From the NCBI RefSeq assembly GCF_000372725.1, contig NW_005200981.1, positions 182,392 to 246,391 of the forward strand: a DNA stretch of 64,000 bases, written 5' to 3'. This stretch comes from Emiliania huxleyi CCMP1516 (Eukaryota; Haptophyta; Isochrysidales; Noelaerhabdaceae). The notes beneath the pieces are model-generated. The model was not told the origin of the DNA and did not search any database. It saw nothing but the letters and a program-made list of their open reading frames with translations. Shown piece after piece: positions 54,427-64,000 of this stretch (its first letter is position 1; every line of letters begins with the position of its first letter). The position numbers and the translations under genes are program-made.

Positions 54427-55718
54427 ATGTTTTCCCTCTCTTTCTTCCAGGGGCACCTCCTCCCCTCCTCATGCTCTGCCCGCCATGCTCCACCCGTCAT
54501 GGCCCCGGCCCATCGCGCCACCTGGGCAACTCAGGGCGTCCCCGAGTTTGGACTCGGTCGAGTGCCGAGGATCGCTTCCACTCGGGGAAGCACGGCAGTT
54601 CGCACGCCTTCCGCGGGAGGGACGAGGGACGCGGCGCCGGCGGCCCCCGCGCGCGTGGCGGACGACGCTGCGCGCGCGGCCTGGCTTGCAGCGGTCGACA
54701 TGGACAAGCTTGGGTGGAAGGGAGCGGCCGCGCCCGCGCCGCCAGTGGCTGCCCCCGCCGAGGTTGCGGCGCCTTCCGCGCCGGCGAGCAGCGCCGGCGG
54801 GGCGGCTGCCAAGGCCGCCTGGCTGGCCTCCCTCGACACGGAGCCGTCGTGGAAGGGCGACGGCCTCGCGGCGCCGCAGCCGGCGCCAGCGGCACCCGCG
54901 ACGGCGGCGGCGGCGACGAGCGAGGCGGCGGCCAAAACTGCGTGGCTGGCGTCGCTCGACCGCGAGCCATCGTGGATGGGAGCGGCCGCGGCCGCACCGG
55001 CGCAGGTGGGCTCCGCGGTGCCCCCACCCGCGCACGAGCCGTCCGACGAGGAGAAGGCCAAGGCTGCCTGGCTGGCTTCCCTCGACAAGGAGCCGTCGTG
55101 GAAGGGAGGCAGCTCGGTGGTCGGCGTGCCTGCGTCGGCCGCCGCCGGCGTTGCCGCGCCGGCGAGCACCAGTGAGGCGGCTGCCAAGGCCTCCCCCCTC
55201 CCCCCTCGAACGCCTCGACAGCCCACCCTCTTTCACCCCGCCTCTGGCCAAGCGTAGGCCAAGTGGCTCGCTAGCCTGGACTCTCAGCCGTCTTGGAAGG
55301 GCCGCGGGTCGGGCGCGCCGACGGCTCCAGTGGTGGTGCACGCAGCGGCGGCGGTTGGGCCCACCGCCGCGGCGCCTCCCCCGGCGGCGGCGAGCACCGG
55401 CGAGGCGGCTGCCAAGGCCGCCTGGCTCGCCTCCCTCGACAAAGAGCCGTCGTGGAAGGGAGTCGCCGTGCCGACGACGGCTCCGGTGGCGGGTGCTGCG
55501 GCCGCGACGGTCCGCCCCCCCCCCCCCCGTCCTGAATCCCACTCCCCCCCTCCTTCCCTCTCCCCGCCTCCGGCGCTCCGCTCCCCGCCGTCCAACGCCG
55601 CCGCCCCCACGCCCCTGATTAGGGCCGCGTCGTCCCGACAGCCGAGCTTGGCTCCGTGGCTGAGCGCGAGGTGGCAGCGAAAGCAAAGTGGCTCGCGATG
55701 GTGGAGCAGGGAAAGTAG
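54427..55718 (+). CDS. Ala-rich protein with seven AWLASLD-EPSWKG repeats
   Basis: Three exons: 54427-55188, 55258-55509 and 55623-55718, with stop TAG at 55716. The first intron has a GC donor and the second a GT donor; both are phase 0 with C-rich interiors. After an N-terminal part of unclear start (a TTTCTTCCAG just inside suggests an earlier exon), the protein has about seven units of the form AAKAAWLASLDKEPSWKG, separated by 15-25 residues of Ala/Pro/Gly. The last unit is truncated (AKWLAMVEQGK). Each unit would make a short amphipathic helix plus an aromatic turn; such repeats often bind a partner at several sites. I do not recognise a named family. The repeats are more similar in protein than the linkers, so they are under selection. 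Confidence 0.7.
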
Positions 55719-56874
55719 CGCGCTGGCGCCGCGCGCCGCGCTCGGCGCCATGCTTGAGCTTGTGTACAGTAGCGGCGGCGGTGCCGTGCGTGGCCATCGC
55801 TGCTTGCGTCGTGTTGTGCGTGATTTCATGTCTCGGGTGGGGGTCCGTGGGGGTGTGCGGTCTCGCCGCGGGGGGGCCGTGCGGGTGTTTTCGGTGAGCT
55901 CCATTTTTTGCGGTGCCGCGCAACCGGCGCAGGCGTTTGCGGTTTGGCTTTTTCAGACCGCCACAGAGAGAGAGGTTGCGGTTTCATGCGGTTTGACGCG
56001 GCTCACTTGGGACCAAGTCTCAAGTGCGAAGTGCCATGAAGTGGTCGCAGAGTGCTGGCCAGATTTGAGATTACTGGTATAGCCCCCAGAACAATAAAAC
56101 ACTCTAGTCTCTACGGCCAAAACAATCAAATGGTGGTAAGAGTTACCACGACTTCTGAGGCAAAATCTGACAAAAATCGGAGAAATCGGCAAAATACCCG
56201 GTATTTTCCAGGTATGCCCCGGGGGTTTCCCAGGTATACCCGCAAAATACCCGGTATTTTGCCAATTTGGCTGAATTTGGCCGCAAACCAACCCCAGACT
56301 CGGCTCAGATCCCGAAAAATTGATGATTCCACGGAGTTTCGTAATTTACCAGACCACTCTCTGTACTCTGACTCTGCTCATACCATACCACTCCCCAGGA
56401 GAATCAAAAAGTGGTCAATACCACTCTTTTACCAGAGTAAATGGCCATCACTGACACTTGAGACTTGAGTCACTTGTGTGCTCGACTAGAGCTGTCAAAC
56501 GTTTAAGAGCTGAACAGTGTTGCTAGTGAGTAGTGTTAACACAGTAACAACAGAACAACAGTGGGATCCGCCAACGACAATAGTTAACGTTAGGCCGGCT
56601 GGACAACAATCCCAAAGAGCTAGAGAGCGCCGCCTCGCCCTCGCCACCGCCGCCCAGCACGCCGCCGCCACCTTCCCCTCTCCGCCGCGCTCGCCGCCGC
56701 CGCCCTCCGGCTCGACGTCGCCACCGCCGCCCACGCCGCCGCCACCTTCCCCTCCGCCGCGCTCGCCGCCGCTGGTAGGACGCGAGGCGACCGGCGAGCG
56801 AGCTCACTCACTTTGGCGACCGCATGCCGGTCGAGCCCTGCGCCTATGAGCAGGAAGCGCTCCCCCCTACCCGG
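55719..56874. other. Intergenic block with third copy of the 300-bp repeat
   Basis: It contains the inverted repeat copy at about 56125-56345 and a Pro-codon-rich GCC/CCG tract (56640-56770). No gene recognised. Confidence 0.5.
56125..56345 (-). repeat. Dispersed 300-bp repeat, inverted copy 3
   Basis: Its reverse complement starts CGAAACTCCGTGGAATCATC and contains GGGTATTTTGCGGGTATACC, aligning with 49008-49165; it diverges after the CTCAGATTTTGCC-like part. Confidence 0.82.
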
Positions 56875-57398
56875 CTAATAGGAGAAAAACACGCCCTCCC
56901 TACTCATTTGTTTGCCCCCGCCCCGGAATACAGCGGGGGGGGAAGTGGGTCGCTGGGGTGTTTTTCTTTTTTGCCAGTTTTCTTTTTCCCGCGCCACGGT
57001 GATGGTCTTGGTCACGTCGTAGGGCTGCGGCGGCACGGTGATCTTGAAGCGCAGCATGTCCATGTCGATGATGCGAGGCTTGTGGACGTGCGTGGGCGGG
57101 TGTTGGAGGAGTGGATCAGGCCGTACGCGCTGCCGTTCATGTACTTCTCGATGAACCGCCGGTCGAGCGGCGTGAGGCGGTCGGGTACGATGCCGACGGA
57201 GTTGAGGAGCGCGTAGAGGTCGACCGAGTCGGACGCCGTCACGTAGTAGTGTCCCTGGTGTGGGGTGACCTGAATCTGCTCGTCATCCACATTGTCGTAT
57301 CCGGCGTGGATGAGGCAGCACTCGAGGACCGAGTTGATGACGTCGACGGGGACGTTGGCCTTAATCTTGAGTGCCTTATCCATGCCCTCGAAGAGGTC
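56875..57398 (-). CDS. Unknown protein, internal and 3' exon(s), one apparent frameshift
   Basis: The exon begins at 57398 after CCCCCTCAG and reads DLFEGMDKALKIKANVPVDV, then LECCLIHAGYDNVDDEQIQV and PLDRRFIEKYMNGSAYGLIH. Near 57090 the protein-like reading continues in another frame as HKPRIIDMDMLRFKITVPPQ and YDVTKTITV, so a base is probably missing there. Coding character is clear from ordinary amino-acid composition in a GC-rich setting. I do not recognise the family. Upstream exons were not found: sequence to the right (57420-57930) looks non-coding. Confidence 0.5.
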
Positions 57399-58261
57399 CT
57401 GAGGGGGCGCCAAAATTTTGTGGGTTATATCATGTGCAGCAGGGCTGGTGTGCATTGCATGTGGTCTAGTGTGGGCGGGCTATTGTTTTCGTGCGCGCGG
57501 TCCTGAGTTCGAATCTCGGGTCTTCGCGTAGCGACGCGTAGCCGCGCAGGCGCGCGGGTGCGTGGTGCGCGTGCCGTGCAGTGCAGCAAGCGAGCGAGCG
57601 AGCGAGCGAGCGAGCGAGCTGAGCTGCGCTGCGCTGCGTCGCGAGTGCGCCGGCTGTTCTTTTTTGTGTGTGTTTGCTTGTGATGCTGATGGTGTGTAGG
57701 TGCCGGGCGCCTGATTTGGCGGTGTTCTGAGAGAGCGTTCGGTCTGTGTGTGCGCTGTCTCTCTGGGCATTTCTGCGTGCAAGGCTCGCTGTGTCTGGGC
57801 TTGGGTCCTGCGCGCGCCTGGTCCGCGCAGGGGTTGGGCGGTCCTTTGAAGGTGCCGTCGGCGGAGCGCTTAGGCGATTGGGCCCGCGGTGGCTCCTCCT
57901 CGGAGGCGGGCGCAGCGAGATGCGAGTTCATTCTGGGTTGCTGAAGGAACTGTTGTTCACAGCTTAGGGTCTCTACGTCAGTACGTCACAGTTCTCAGTT
58001 GGTTCTGCACTGGGTTGGATTTTAGGCAGAGAGCGTGGCGGTGGGATGTTCGGGCACACGCTCCCATCGCATCGCACCCCTCGTCACATATACTTTATCA
58101 GTATCACCCTCCTGCGGGGACGGTCTCTTTGAGGCATGCGCAGCGCACAAAAAAAAACACCAACCGCAGAGCTCTGTGTCATCGTGCGCCGGCCGCTTGT
58201 GCTGGCGCCTCCGGCTCCGCTTTCGCGCACCACCAGTCGCCCGCCCCGCCCCCTATCCTCT
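57399..58261. other. Intergenic stretch with (CGAG)n and a tRNA T-arm-like hairpin
   Basis: At 57504-57526 CTGAGTTCGAATCTCGG looks like a tRNA T-arm, but no pairing acceptor stem or anticodon arm fits upstream. At about 57586-57622 is a (CGAG)n array. No protein gene recognised. Confidence 0.4.
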
Positions 58262-60421
58262 TCAGTCCCCTCCCCCGCCGCCCCGAGAGCGCGCCTTCTT
58301 CCTCCGGGCGTGCAGCTTCGCCGCCCTCTTCGCCTGCCGCCAGAGGCTCGCGTTTGCCCGCCGCCGCTGCTTCGCGCTCGCCCACTCCGCCTTGGCCGCC
58401 GCCGGCTCGAGCACGCGCACGTCGATGGGCGCGGCCGGGTCGGTGGCCGAGAGGAGCGCGTCCGTCGCCCGCTCGAGGTCCTAGAGAGAGAAGCTTCCGA
58501 GAAGGGTCCGTGGTGTGCCATCTCTGTCTCTCGGCTACATCTTGGCGAGAGCTCGAGGTCCTCGTGGTGCGCGTCGCGGCTGGCGGCGTTGCGCTCGGCC
58601 GCCGCCTGCACACTGCCCAAGCTGGGCAGGGCGGCGCACTCGGGCAGCCGCGCGTCGAGCAGCCTGGCCGCGGTGAGCCACTCCGACTGCGCGTCCGCGC
58701 GGCTCGCCGAGAGCTTGCCGTTGCTGCGGTTGGCGAGGACCCACGGCTTGGCACCGTTCCAGTGCAGCACGCACGCGCCGCACCAGCGCGCCTTGCCCGA
58801 AGCCATCCCCGCGCCCGAGCCCGCCGCCGCCGCAAGCGACGCCGCACCCAAGCCTCCCGCGCGGCGGCCCTCGGGCGGGCCGGGGTGCACGCCGTGGGCG
58901 GGCCTACCGGGAAGGGTCCGCGAAAGGTCGCGTGCCAGTGTCCTTGGGGGGCAAGGCCGCTGCTCGCCCAGTGTGCAGAGGGCCGGCTGTACAGCCCGCA
59001 GCACGTCTCCACCTCGCAATTCATGCCGGCGCCCAAGGACGCGAAGCCGTACGCGCAGCCGAGGAGCTGCATTGGCGGCTGCGACTGCCCCTGCGCCTCA
59101 TCCCAGAGGGCGTCCTGCCGGTGCATGCTGAGCAGCGCCTCGAAGGCTGCCGTCGCGCCGGCCTTCCGCCACCGGTCCAAGTAGAGGAGGGAGACGCCGG
59201 CGTTGAAGGCGCTGTCTGAGTGTGGCACGCACTCTCGAGATCACCCGAGATCACCCGAGATCACCCGAGATTGCGGTGAAGGCGCTGCCGCCTGCGTGCG
59301 GCACGCACTGCCGCAGCGCCTCGCGCTGCGGAGGGCCGATGGGCCCGGCAGGCGCGCCGGAGCCGGCGGCGGCGGCTCGGCGGAGGGTGCGGCTGATGGT
59401 CTGGTTGAGGCCCCCCTTCGACCTCGCTGCGTCGCGCAGCGCCACGGCGACGACTGGCTCCTCGAGATGCCACGGGGCGGCGCCCGCTCCGGCGAAGAGG
59501 TGGGAGAGGTCGCAGCGCACGACTGTGTCGGCGTCGAGCCACAGCGTGCGCTCCACCGCCGGCAGCAGGTCCGCGAGGTAGAAGCGGACGAAGTTCTCCC
59601 GGGCACGGAGGTCGCGCGCGTAGCGGACGCCTTTGCTCTGCCGGCGGCGCGGCTGCGCCTCCACCGCGGCAGCGGTCGGGTGGTTCTCGTCCGAGGGGAG
59701 GAGCCGCGCGAGCCCGCGCCGCACCGCCGCCTGCGGACGCACACCAGCGGACGTGTGTCGTGGGCGCGTCGTGGGCGTGTCATGGTGGACGTGTCAGCGG
59801 GTCGACGTGTCGTGGACGTGTCATGGACGTGCCGTGGGCGTGTCGTGGGCGTGTCGTGGATGTGCCGTGGGAGGCGGCGGTGTGTCGCGGCGGCGGCGGG
59901 TGGTGAGGAGGGTCAGGTGATCGGCGGCCCAGCGAGGAGACAAGCGTCTCGCAAGCGTCTCGCAAGCGTCTCGCAAGCGTCTCGGAAGCGTCTCGCAAGC
60001 GTCTCGGAAGCGTCTCGGAAGTGTCTCGGAAGCGTCTCGGAAGCGTCTCGGAAGTGTCTCGGAAGTGTCGCGGCGCCGTCTCAAAGTCGACCACGCGCAG
60101 ACGGAGCCTCCCGCCCGCGAGGCGCGGATGCTGGGCGAGGCTGGCGGCGAGGCAGCGGCGCAGGGCGTGCGCCGCCGGCAGGGAGGCCGTCGTCGTCACC
60201 AGGTGCACGTGCAGCCGCGTCGACGGCCGGCTCGAAGCGACGGCAGAGGCGATGCTTGCTCCGACGGCCGGGAGGAGGGCAGCGTCGGCGGCAAAGGCGA
60301 GGTGGACCACCGTCGTATCCGTCCCGCCTCCCACCGGCGCCGACGTCGCGGCGCCGGCGTCGCAGTCCCATGTTGTCTTGCACGCGACTCGGCACACATC
60401 CCACACCACCCTGCGGTTCAA
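58262..60421 (-). CDS. Family 8 glycosyltransferase (GT8), multi-exon
   Basis: A Golgi-type, retaining glycosyltransferase. The first visible exon (to about 60075) has VVHLAFAADAALLPAVGASI, the GT8 opening strand and helix. After an intron of tandem repeats, the next exon has ARENFVRFYLADLLP and LWLDADTVVRCDLSHLF; the D-A-D there is the metal-binding DxD motif. A short intron with GATCACCCGA repeats follows, then FNAGVSLLYLDRWRKAG (about 59200), then CVLHWNGAKPWVLANRSN (about 58760), the HxxGxxKPW signature of the active site. The last exon (about 58480-58262) is a basic helix ending in a Gly-rich stop. All catalytic motifs are present, so it should be active. The start is not fixed: the frame opens on a TTG at 60421 and an earlier exon near 60520-60440 is likely. 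Plant homologues make pectin or xylan; the acceptor here is unknown. Confidence 0.78.
59229..59272. repeat. GATCACCCGA tandem repeat in GT8 intron
   Basis: Four near-perfect 11-bp units of GAGATCACCC. Related words occur in introns at 37770-37810 and 43670-43990. Confidence 0.8.
59755..59870. repeat. GTGTCGTGGGC-type tandem repeat in GT8 intron
   Basis: About ten units of about 10 bp (GTGTCGTGGG, GTGTCATGGA, GTGCCGTGGG) in the intron between the first two visible GT8 exons. Confidence 0.82.
59940..60072. repeat. AAGCGTCTCGC 11-bp tandem array in GT8 intron
   Basis: About twelve head-to-tail copies of AAGCGTCTCGC/G with C-to-T variants, ending about where the first visible GT8 exon stops. 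Confidence 0.92.
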
Positions 60422-61669
60422 AACCTGCCACGCGCGGCAGCGCGGCGGCTCGCCACCGCCGCACGGACCGGCCGAGCTCCGCAGCCACCTCGGCCCAGAA
60501 GACGGAGCTGCCGTTCACGTTCACACATCGTCGTCAAGCGAGAGATCACATGAATCGTACGGATAGATCGATGTATAAGGAAAGAGACGCCCCCCGCGCT
60601 TTTCACAAGACACACGAAAAACGGACGCACACCAAGCGCTAAGCGTGAGGACGCGATTTCGAATTCGGAGGTGCATCTGAGCAAAATTGGGCCCCCTCAG
60701 GTGTGAAAAAAATTATAAGGGTCATAGTCCCGATTCGATCCGGAAGCCACTCGACCATCGAGAGGCCGACGGCCGAAGTCGGCAAACGTAGATCAAATGG
60801 TTAGAGATAGCGTCCACTCAGTGACCGAAACCCGTAACACATTACGGTACCGAGGGAATTAGACACCACAGATACGCACAACCGACGCCCGAAGTGCCAA
60901 GAAGGACGTCATTAGTACGAAACCTCAGAAGGCCATGGGCGTCGAGAGAACATTCCCTCGAGAGGACAAAGAAAGGCGACGCACCCCCTCCTTGCGCAGT
61001 GTCCCCCGCTATGTGTCGCCAATTGGGGCACGCTATCCTGTGCAGTCAGGGCAAGCGGGGGCGGGGGGCACTCCCCCTGGTCTGATACTGGGGTGTGACT
61101 GTCTCCAGTCTCGGAGGGGGGCAAGAAGGTAAGAATATCTAATTTTCACAAGACACAGAGCTCCGAGCGCGCGGATCCGGAGCCCCGCGGTGTTGCCGCC
61201 CGCTGCTTGTGCTTCTCTCTCTCCACTCTCTCGGATGTCATGACACACGCGACCCCCAGGGTCAAAGAGGGCGAGTGGCAAGTGCGGAGTGCGCGCTTGG
61301 CCATGTCTCTTACGTGTTATTCATGGGGGTCACAAGAGACATGACCGACAACACCCTCTAGACTAGGGCTGAAAACCTCAACACAGGGCAGAGACGTAGG
61401 CTGACAGCGCTGCGGGCCCCGTGCCGGGATCGAGCCGGCCACAGGCCGTGGCTCAGAGCGCTAACGCTCCGAGCCACCGCTGCACGCACGCTAGACTGCC
61501 ACGATCAGACACTCCTCTCATTCCGTGTACCCACCCACCCTCACGCACAGTTAATAGTGTTCAGCGCCCACTCAAGGACCGCGCATGCAGGGGTGGTCGG
61601 ATGATCGATCTGCAAATTACATGCGCGCCTTGCTTGGTTGTGTTCGCTTCCACTCGCAGGACTGTGTCC
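60422..61669. other. Intergenic stretch with several small hairpins
   Basis: No protein gene is supported. Hairpins with perfect stems occur at 60750-60762 (CTCGA/TCGAG), 60765-60783 (GCCGAC/GTCGGC) and 60832-60847 (CCGTAA/TTACGG). A tRNA-like hairpin cluster lies at 61418-61490. The stretch is less GC-rich than its neighbours. Confidence 0.5.
61418..61490 (-). ncRNA. tRNA-like or tRNA-derived hairpin cluster (tentative)
   Basis: On the minus strand: a 13-bp hairpin with one wobble (GTGGCTCGGAGCG TTAG CGCTCTGAGCCAC written in two parts), then GGCC/GGCC, then GCCGG-CTCGATC-CCGGC, which has the size of a tRNA T-arm. The D-loop/anticodon layout is not canonical and the T-loop lacks TTC. It could be a degenerate tRNA or a SINE head. 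Confidence 0.3.
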
Positions 61670-62944
61670 TCAAGGGTTCTTGTCGCCCATGTTCTGCTTA
61701 CTGTTGACCAGCATGTAGACGGCGACGGCACCAAACCCGAGTGTCAGAGCGAGCGTGGGGGCGCCCAGTCCGATGATGATCTTCTCCCCCAGCGATAGGC
61801 CGTCATCCTTGGGGTCGTCGCAAGTGGGCGGCTGCTGAAGAACGTCGGAGAGCCGCACGTAGACTTCGTCCCACTCCGATTCGTCATCGACGACATCGGT
61901 GTCGGATTCCTCAGTCGCATTGTCGGTTTGGAGGCGGCGTCCACCAGCCGGGGGCTTCATCTCTTGGCGAATTGCTTTCATCGTATTGTCTGGAAACGCG
62001 TGTTTTCCGATCGAGTCGGTGACGCCCGCCTCCGAATTGATGACGTACATTTTGATTTTGGTTTTATCGAACGCTTCTTTCCCAATCTTCTTCAAGCTCG
62101 TGCAGAATGCAACGTCCAGGCACTGATTCGAAGCGGTCTTGTACTGCTCGTACATGTTGTTCCCCTGTAAAAAGGGAAGGTCGTCGACACACGTCTCTCC
62201 AACGAGATTCGTGGCTTTGTAGAAAGCTTTCTCGCCAAACGATTCGATGTTGCACATCGCACGACGGGAGGCCGGAGGGTTTGGAATGCTCATGAGCTGG
62301 CGCTGTGGAAGTTTGAGCATCCCGACGTTGGACTCTTCAAAGGACGACTCGCCGAACTCCGTGAGCTGATCGCATTCGGAAAGGTCAAGGGTGAAGGGGG
62401 TGTTACTGTTCGAACCGGCATTCTTGAAGGACTCCTTGCCAAATTTTTTGATCGAGCAGACAATGTTTGTCTTCGGGGGGCCTTCGAGCAGTTCAATGCG
62501 GGGCTCGATCTTCACAGATTCCATGAGCTTGCAGTCTTCGAAGGCCTCTTCGCCGATGATCTCTACGGTTGGCGAGATCGTCAGCGTCTTCAGCTTCTTG
62601 CAATCTTTGAACGCGCTTTTGCCGACCGTCTTGACGCCTTTTGCGAGGATCAGCGTCTCCAGCTTGTCGCACTTTTTCACAGCTTCCTGCAAGCAAAATC
62701 AACATAAGTGCGCAAAAATGCGTCGGGCAGAATGAACTATTTGGGACCGCGCCTCAGGAACATCTTTGGTACACGTCAACTTGCCCTTGTTGTCGACGTC
62801 AGCGCAGGTGCACTCCGCGACCACGCCTAATGATCCAGGGGGCGAGTAAGCGTCGCCAGCCGCTTGGGAAGGGGGAGCGCTCGGCGCTTCACCAGCCAAC
62901 TTGGTCGAGATCGTGAACAGCACGAGGAGGTGGTACAGCGCCAT
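61670..62944 (-). CDS. BspA-type LRR cell-surface protein, single-pass membrane
   Basis: A two-exon gene. Exon 1 (62944-62753) starts MALYHLLVLFTISTKLAGEA, a signal peptide, and has a small Cys pair (CTCADVDNKGKLTC). The GC-AG intron is 62687-62752. Exon 2 has about six leucine-rich units of the BspA/LRR_5 type: KLETLILAKGVKTVGKSAFK, KLKTLTISPTVEIIGEEAFE, and later KKFGKESFKNAG, FGESSFEE, ESFGEKAFYKA and KKIGKEAFDK. A low-complexity acidic linker (TEESDTDVVDDESEWDE) precedes one transmembrane helix (LGAPTLALTLGFGAVAVYML) and a short basic tail. The topology is an extracellular LRR domain on a single-pass anchor. Such proteins are common in protists and some viruses and bind surfaces; the ligand is unknown. 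Confidence 0.85.
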
Positions 62945-63025
62945 TATTGCTTGCCTGTGGAGGGCGGTCAATGAGTGAGTCAAAGCAGGACGAGCGCTAA
63001 CTCGAGGACGCGTCGATGGTGCGCG

Positions 63026-64000
63026 TCATAAGCACGGGCGCTTGCATTGGATGTGCACAACAGCTATACGCGCATTGTGGAGGTGTACGGGGTCTGAATG
63101 CGAGGGGACGGGGACGGGGGACAAAGTCGGTAAGCCTGCGGCGGTGCGGCGGCGGCGGCGGGTGGGGGGGTCAAGTGGCGGCCCAGCTGGCTGGCAGAGG
63201 GGACCGCTCAGCGCCGAAGGGCGGCGGAGGGCGGCGGAAGCGGCGGCGGTGAGGGCTGCGGAGGCGGCGGCACGAGCGGCGGCGGGGGCGAGGGCGGCGG
63301 AGGCGAAAGCGGCTGCAGCGGTGGCGGTGGGAAGGGAGGGGGGAGGGCGGCGGCGGCGAGGGCGGCGGCAAGGCGGTGACGGCGGCGGCGGCGAGGGCGG
63401 CGGCGACGGCGGCGGCGGTGACGGCGGCGGCGGCGAGGGAGGCGGTGGCGAGGGCGGCGGCGGCGAGGGCGGCGGCGGCGAGGGTGGGGGCGGAGACGGT
63501 GGCGGCGAGGGTGGCGGAGACGGTGGCGGCGGCGAGGGCGGCGGAGAGGGTGGCGGAAACGGTGGTGGGGGCGAGGGCGGCGGCGAGGGTGGCGGAGACG
63601 GTGGCGGTGACGGTGGTGGGGGCGAGGGCGGCGGCGAGGGTGGCGGAGACGGTGGCGGCGAGGGCGGCGACGGTGGTGACAGCGGCGGCGGCACGGAGGG
63701 CGGTGGGGCCGACGGCGGCGGCGAGGGCGGCGGCGGCGAGGGTGGGGGCGGAGACGGTGGCGGCGGCGAGGGCGGCGGCGAGGGTGGCGGAGACGGTGGC
63801 GGTGGCGAGGGCGGCGGAGACGGTGGCGGTGATGGTGGCGGCGGCGAGGGTGGCGGCGATGGTGGCGGAGATGGTGGCGGCGAGGGCGGTGGCGGCAAGG
63901 GCGGCGGCGGCGAGGGCGGCGGTGGAGACGGTGGCGGCGGCGACGGCGGTGGGGGCGAGGGTGGCGGACTGGGCGGCGGAGAGGGCGGCGGCGGTGACGG
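63026..64000 (-). CDS. Pro/Ser-rich (SPPP)n tract, possible cell-wall protein or GGC satellite; runs off window
   Basis: From about 63240 to the end, the plus strand is almost only GGCGGNGAC/GAG words. The minus strand reads as SPPPSPPPSPPP over more than 200 residues with no stop, as in hydroxyproline-rich pherophorin-like cell-wall proteins. The frame continues to a stop at 63026 through Ala/Arg-rich sequence that looks non-coding. There is no signal peptide or globular domain inside the window, so this could equally be a non-coding GC satellite in which all frames lack stops. Which it is depends on sequence past 64000. Confidence 0.4.
   Translation of the reverse strand, partial: PSPPPPSPPPSPPPSPPPPSPPPPSPPPPSPPPPLPPPPSPPPSPPPSPPPSPPPPSPPPSPPPSPPPPSPPPSPPPSPPPPSPPPPSPPPPSPPPSAPPPSVPPPLSPPSPPSPPPSPPPSPPPSPPPPSPPPSPPPSPPPSPPPPFPPPSPPPSPPPPSPPPSPPPSPPPPSPPPPSPPPPSPPPPSPPPPSPPPPSPPPSPPPPSPPCRRPRRRRPPPSLPTATAAAAFASAALAPAAARAAASAALTAAASAALRRPSALSGPLCQPAGPPLDPPTRRRRRTAAGLPTLSPVPVPSHSDPVHLHNARIAVVHIQCKRPCL

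Noticed and set aside
54469-55923. A 484-residue minus-strand frame opposite the repeat protein
   Set aside because: Arg/Gly/Pro-rich shadow of the plus-strand repeat gene, whose repeats are conserved at protein level.
57480-57560. tRNA gene suggested by CTGAGTTCGAATCTCGG
   Set aside because: Only the T-arm fits; no acceptor stem, D-arm or anticodon loop can be drawn in the right spacing.
59940-60072. CRISPR-like or regulatory array from the 11-bp repeats
   Set aside because: Units are head to tail without spacers, lie in a eukaryotic intron and vary by point changes: ordinary slippage.

Overview
This is nuclear DNA from a GC-rich, flagellated alga with a secondary (complex) plastid. The best guess is a haptophyte of the Emiliania/Gephyrocapsa or Chrysochromulina/Prymnesium type. 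Four things point there: genes split by short introns of which about half begin with GC instead of GT; proteins with signal-peptide-plus-transit-peptide leaders (DnaJ protein, YacP-like NYN protein); an axonemal dynein; and dense (CA)n arrays, G-runs and dispersed repeats. No prokaryotic operons, plasmid or phage functions are visible. The assembly is a scaffold with two N gaps (8979-9692 and 31608-31707).

Layout. 1-965 (-): calpain-family protease fragment. 1903-5460 (+): coiled-coil/KOW-like protein fused to a metacaspase-like domain that has lost its catalytic Cys motif. 7780-10284 (+): HRD1/synoviolin ER ubiquitin ligase with its RING exon in the gap and a decayed copy of its own exon after the gap. 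11309-19729 (+): axonemal inner-arm dynein heavy chain motor with no tail. 20263-21885 (+): zinc-finger/G-patch/R3H protein. 22208-22897: near-perfect inverted repeat. 23404-24378 (+): plastid-type DnaJ protein. 25419-26291 (+): unknown coiled-coil protein. 27464-28504 (-): NYN/YacP-like nuclease. 28896-30214 (-): DUF4239-like membrane protein. 30485-30742 (+): 47-residue membrane protein. 31323-35562 (-): four related multi-membrane-helix modules. 36160-38312 (+): CDPK missing its kinase C-lobe. 39512-42148 (-): helical-bundle/kinase/LRR protein. 43495-45410 (-): fucosyltransferase-like enzyme. 47026-48510 (-): sulfotransferase-like enzyme. 50546-52198 (+): ADP-ribosyltransferase-like gene of lower GC. 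52801-53718 (-): degenerate Ras-like GTPase. 54427-55718 (+): tandem-repeat protein. 56875-57398 (-): unknown exon. 58262-60421 (-): family 8 glycosyltransferase. 61670-62944 (-): BspA-type LRR membrane protein. 63026-64000 (-): Pro/Ser-rich coding or satellite tract.

The genes do not form a pathway. Loose themes are cell-surface glycan synthesis (GT8, fucosyltransferase-like, sulfotransferase-like), calcium signalling (CDPK, calpain) and possible cell-death or defence proteins (metacaspase-like, helical-bundle kinase-LRR, ADP-ribosyltransferase). Between genes lie several families of dispersed repeats, some in introns. Exon joins were worked out by eye, so boundaries marked approximate need transcript support.
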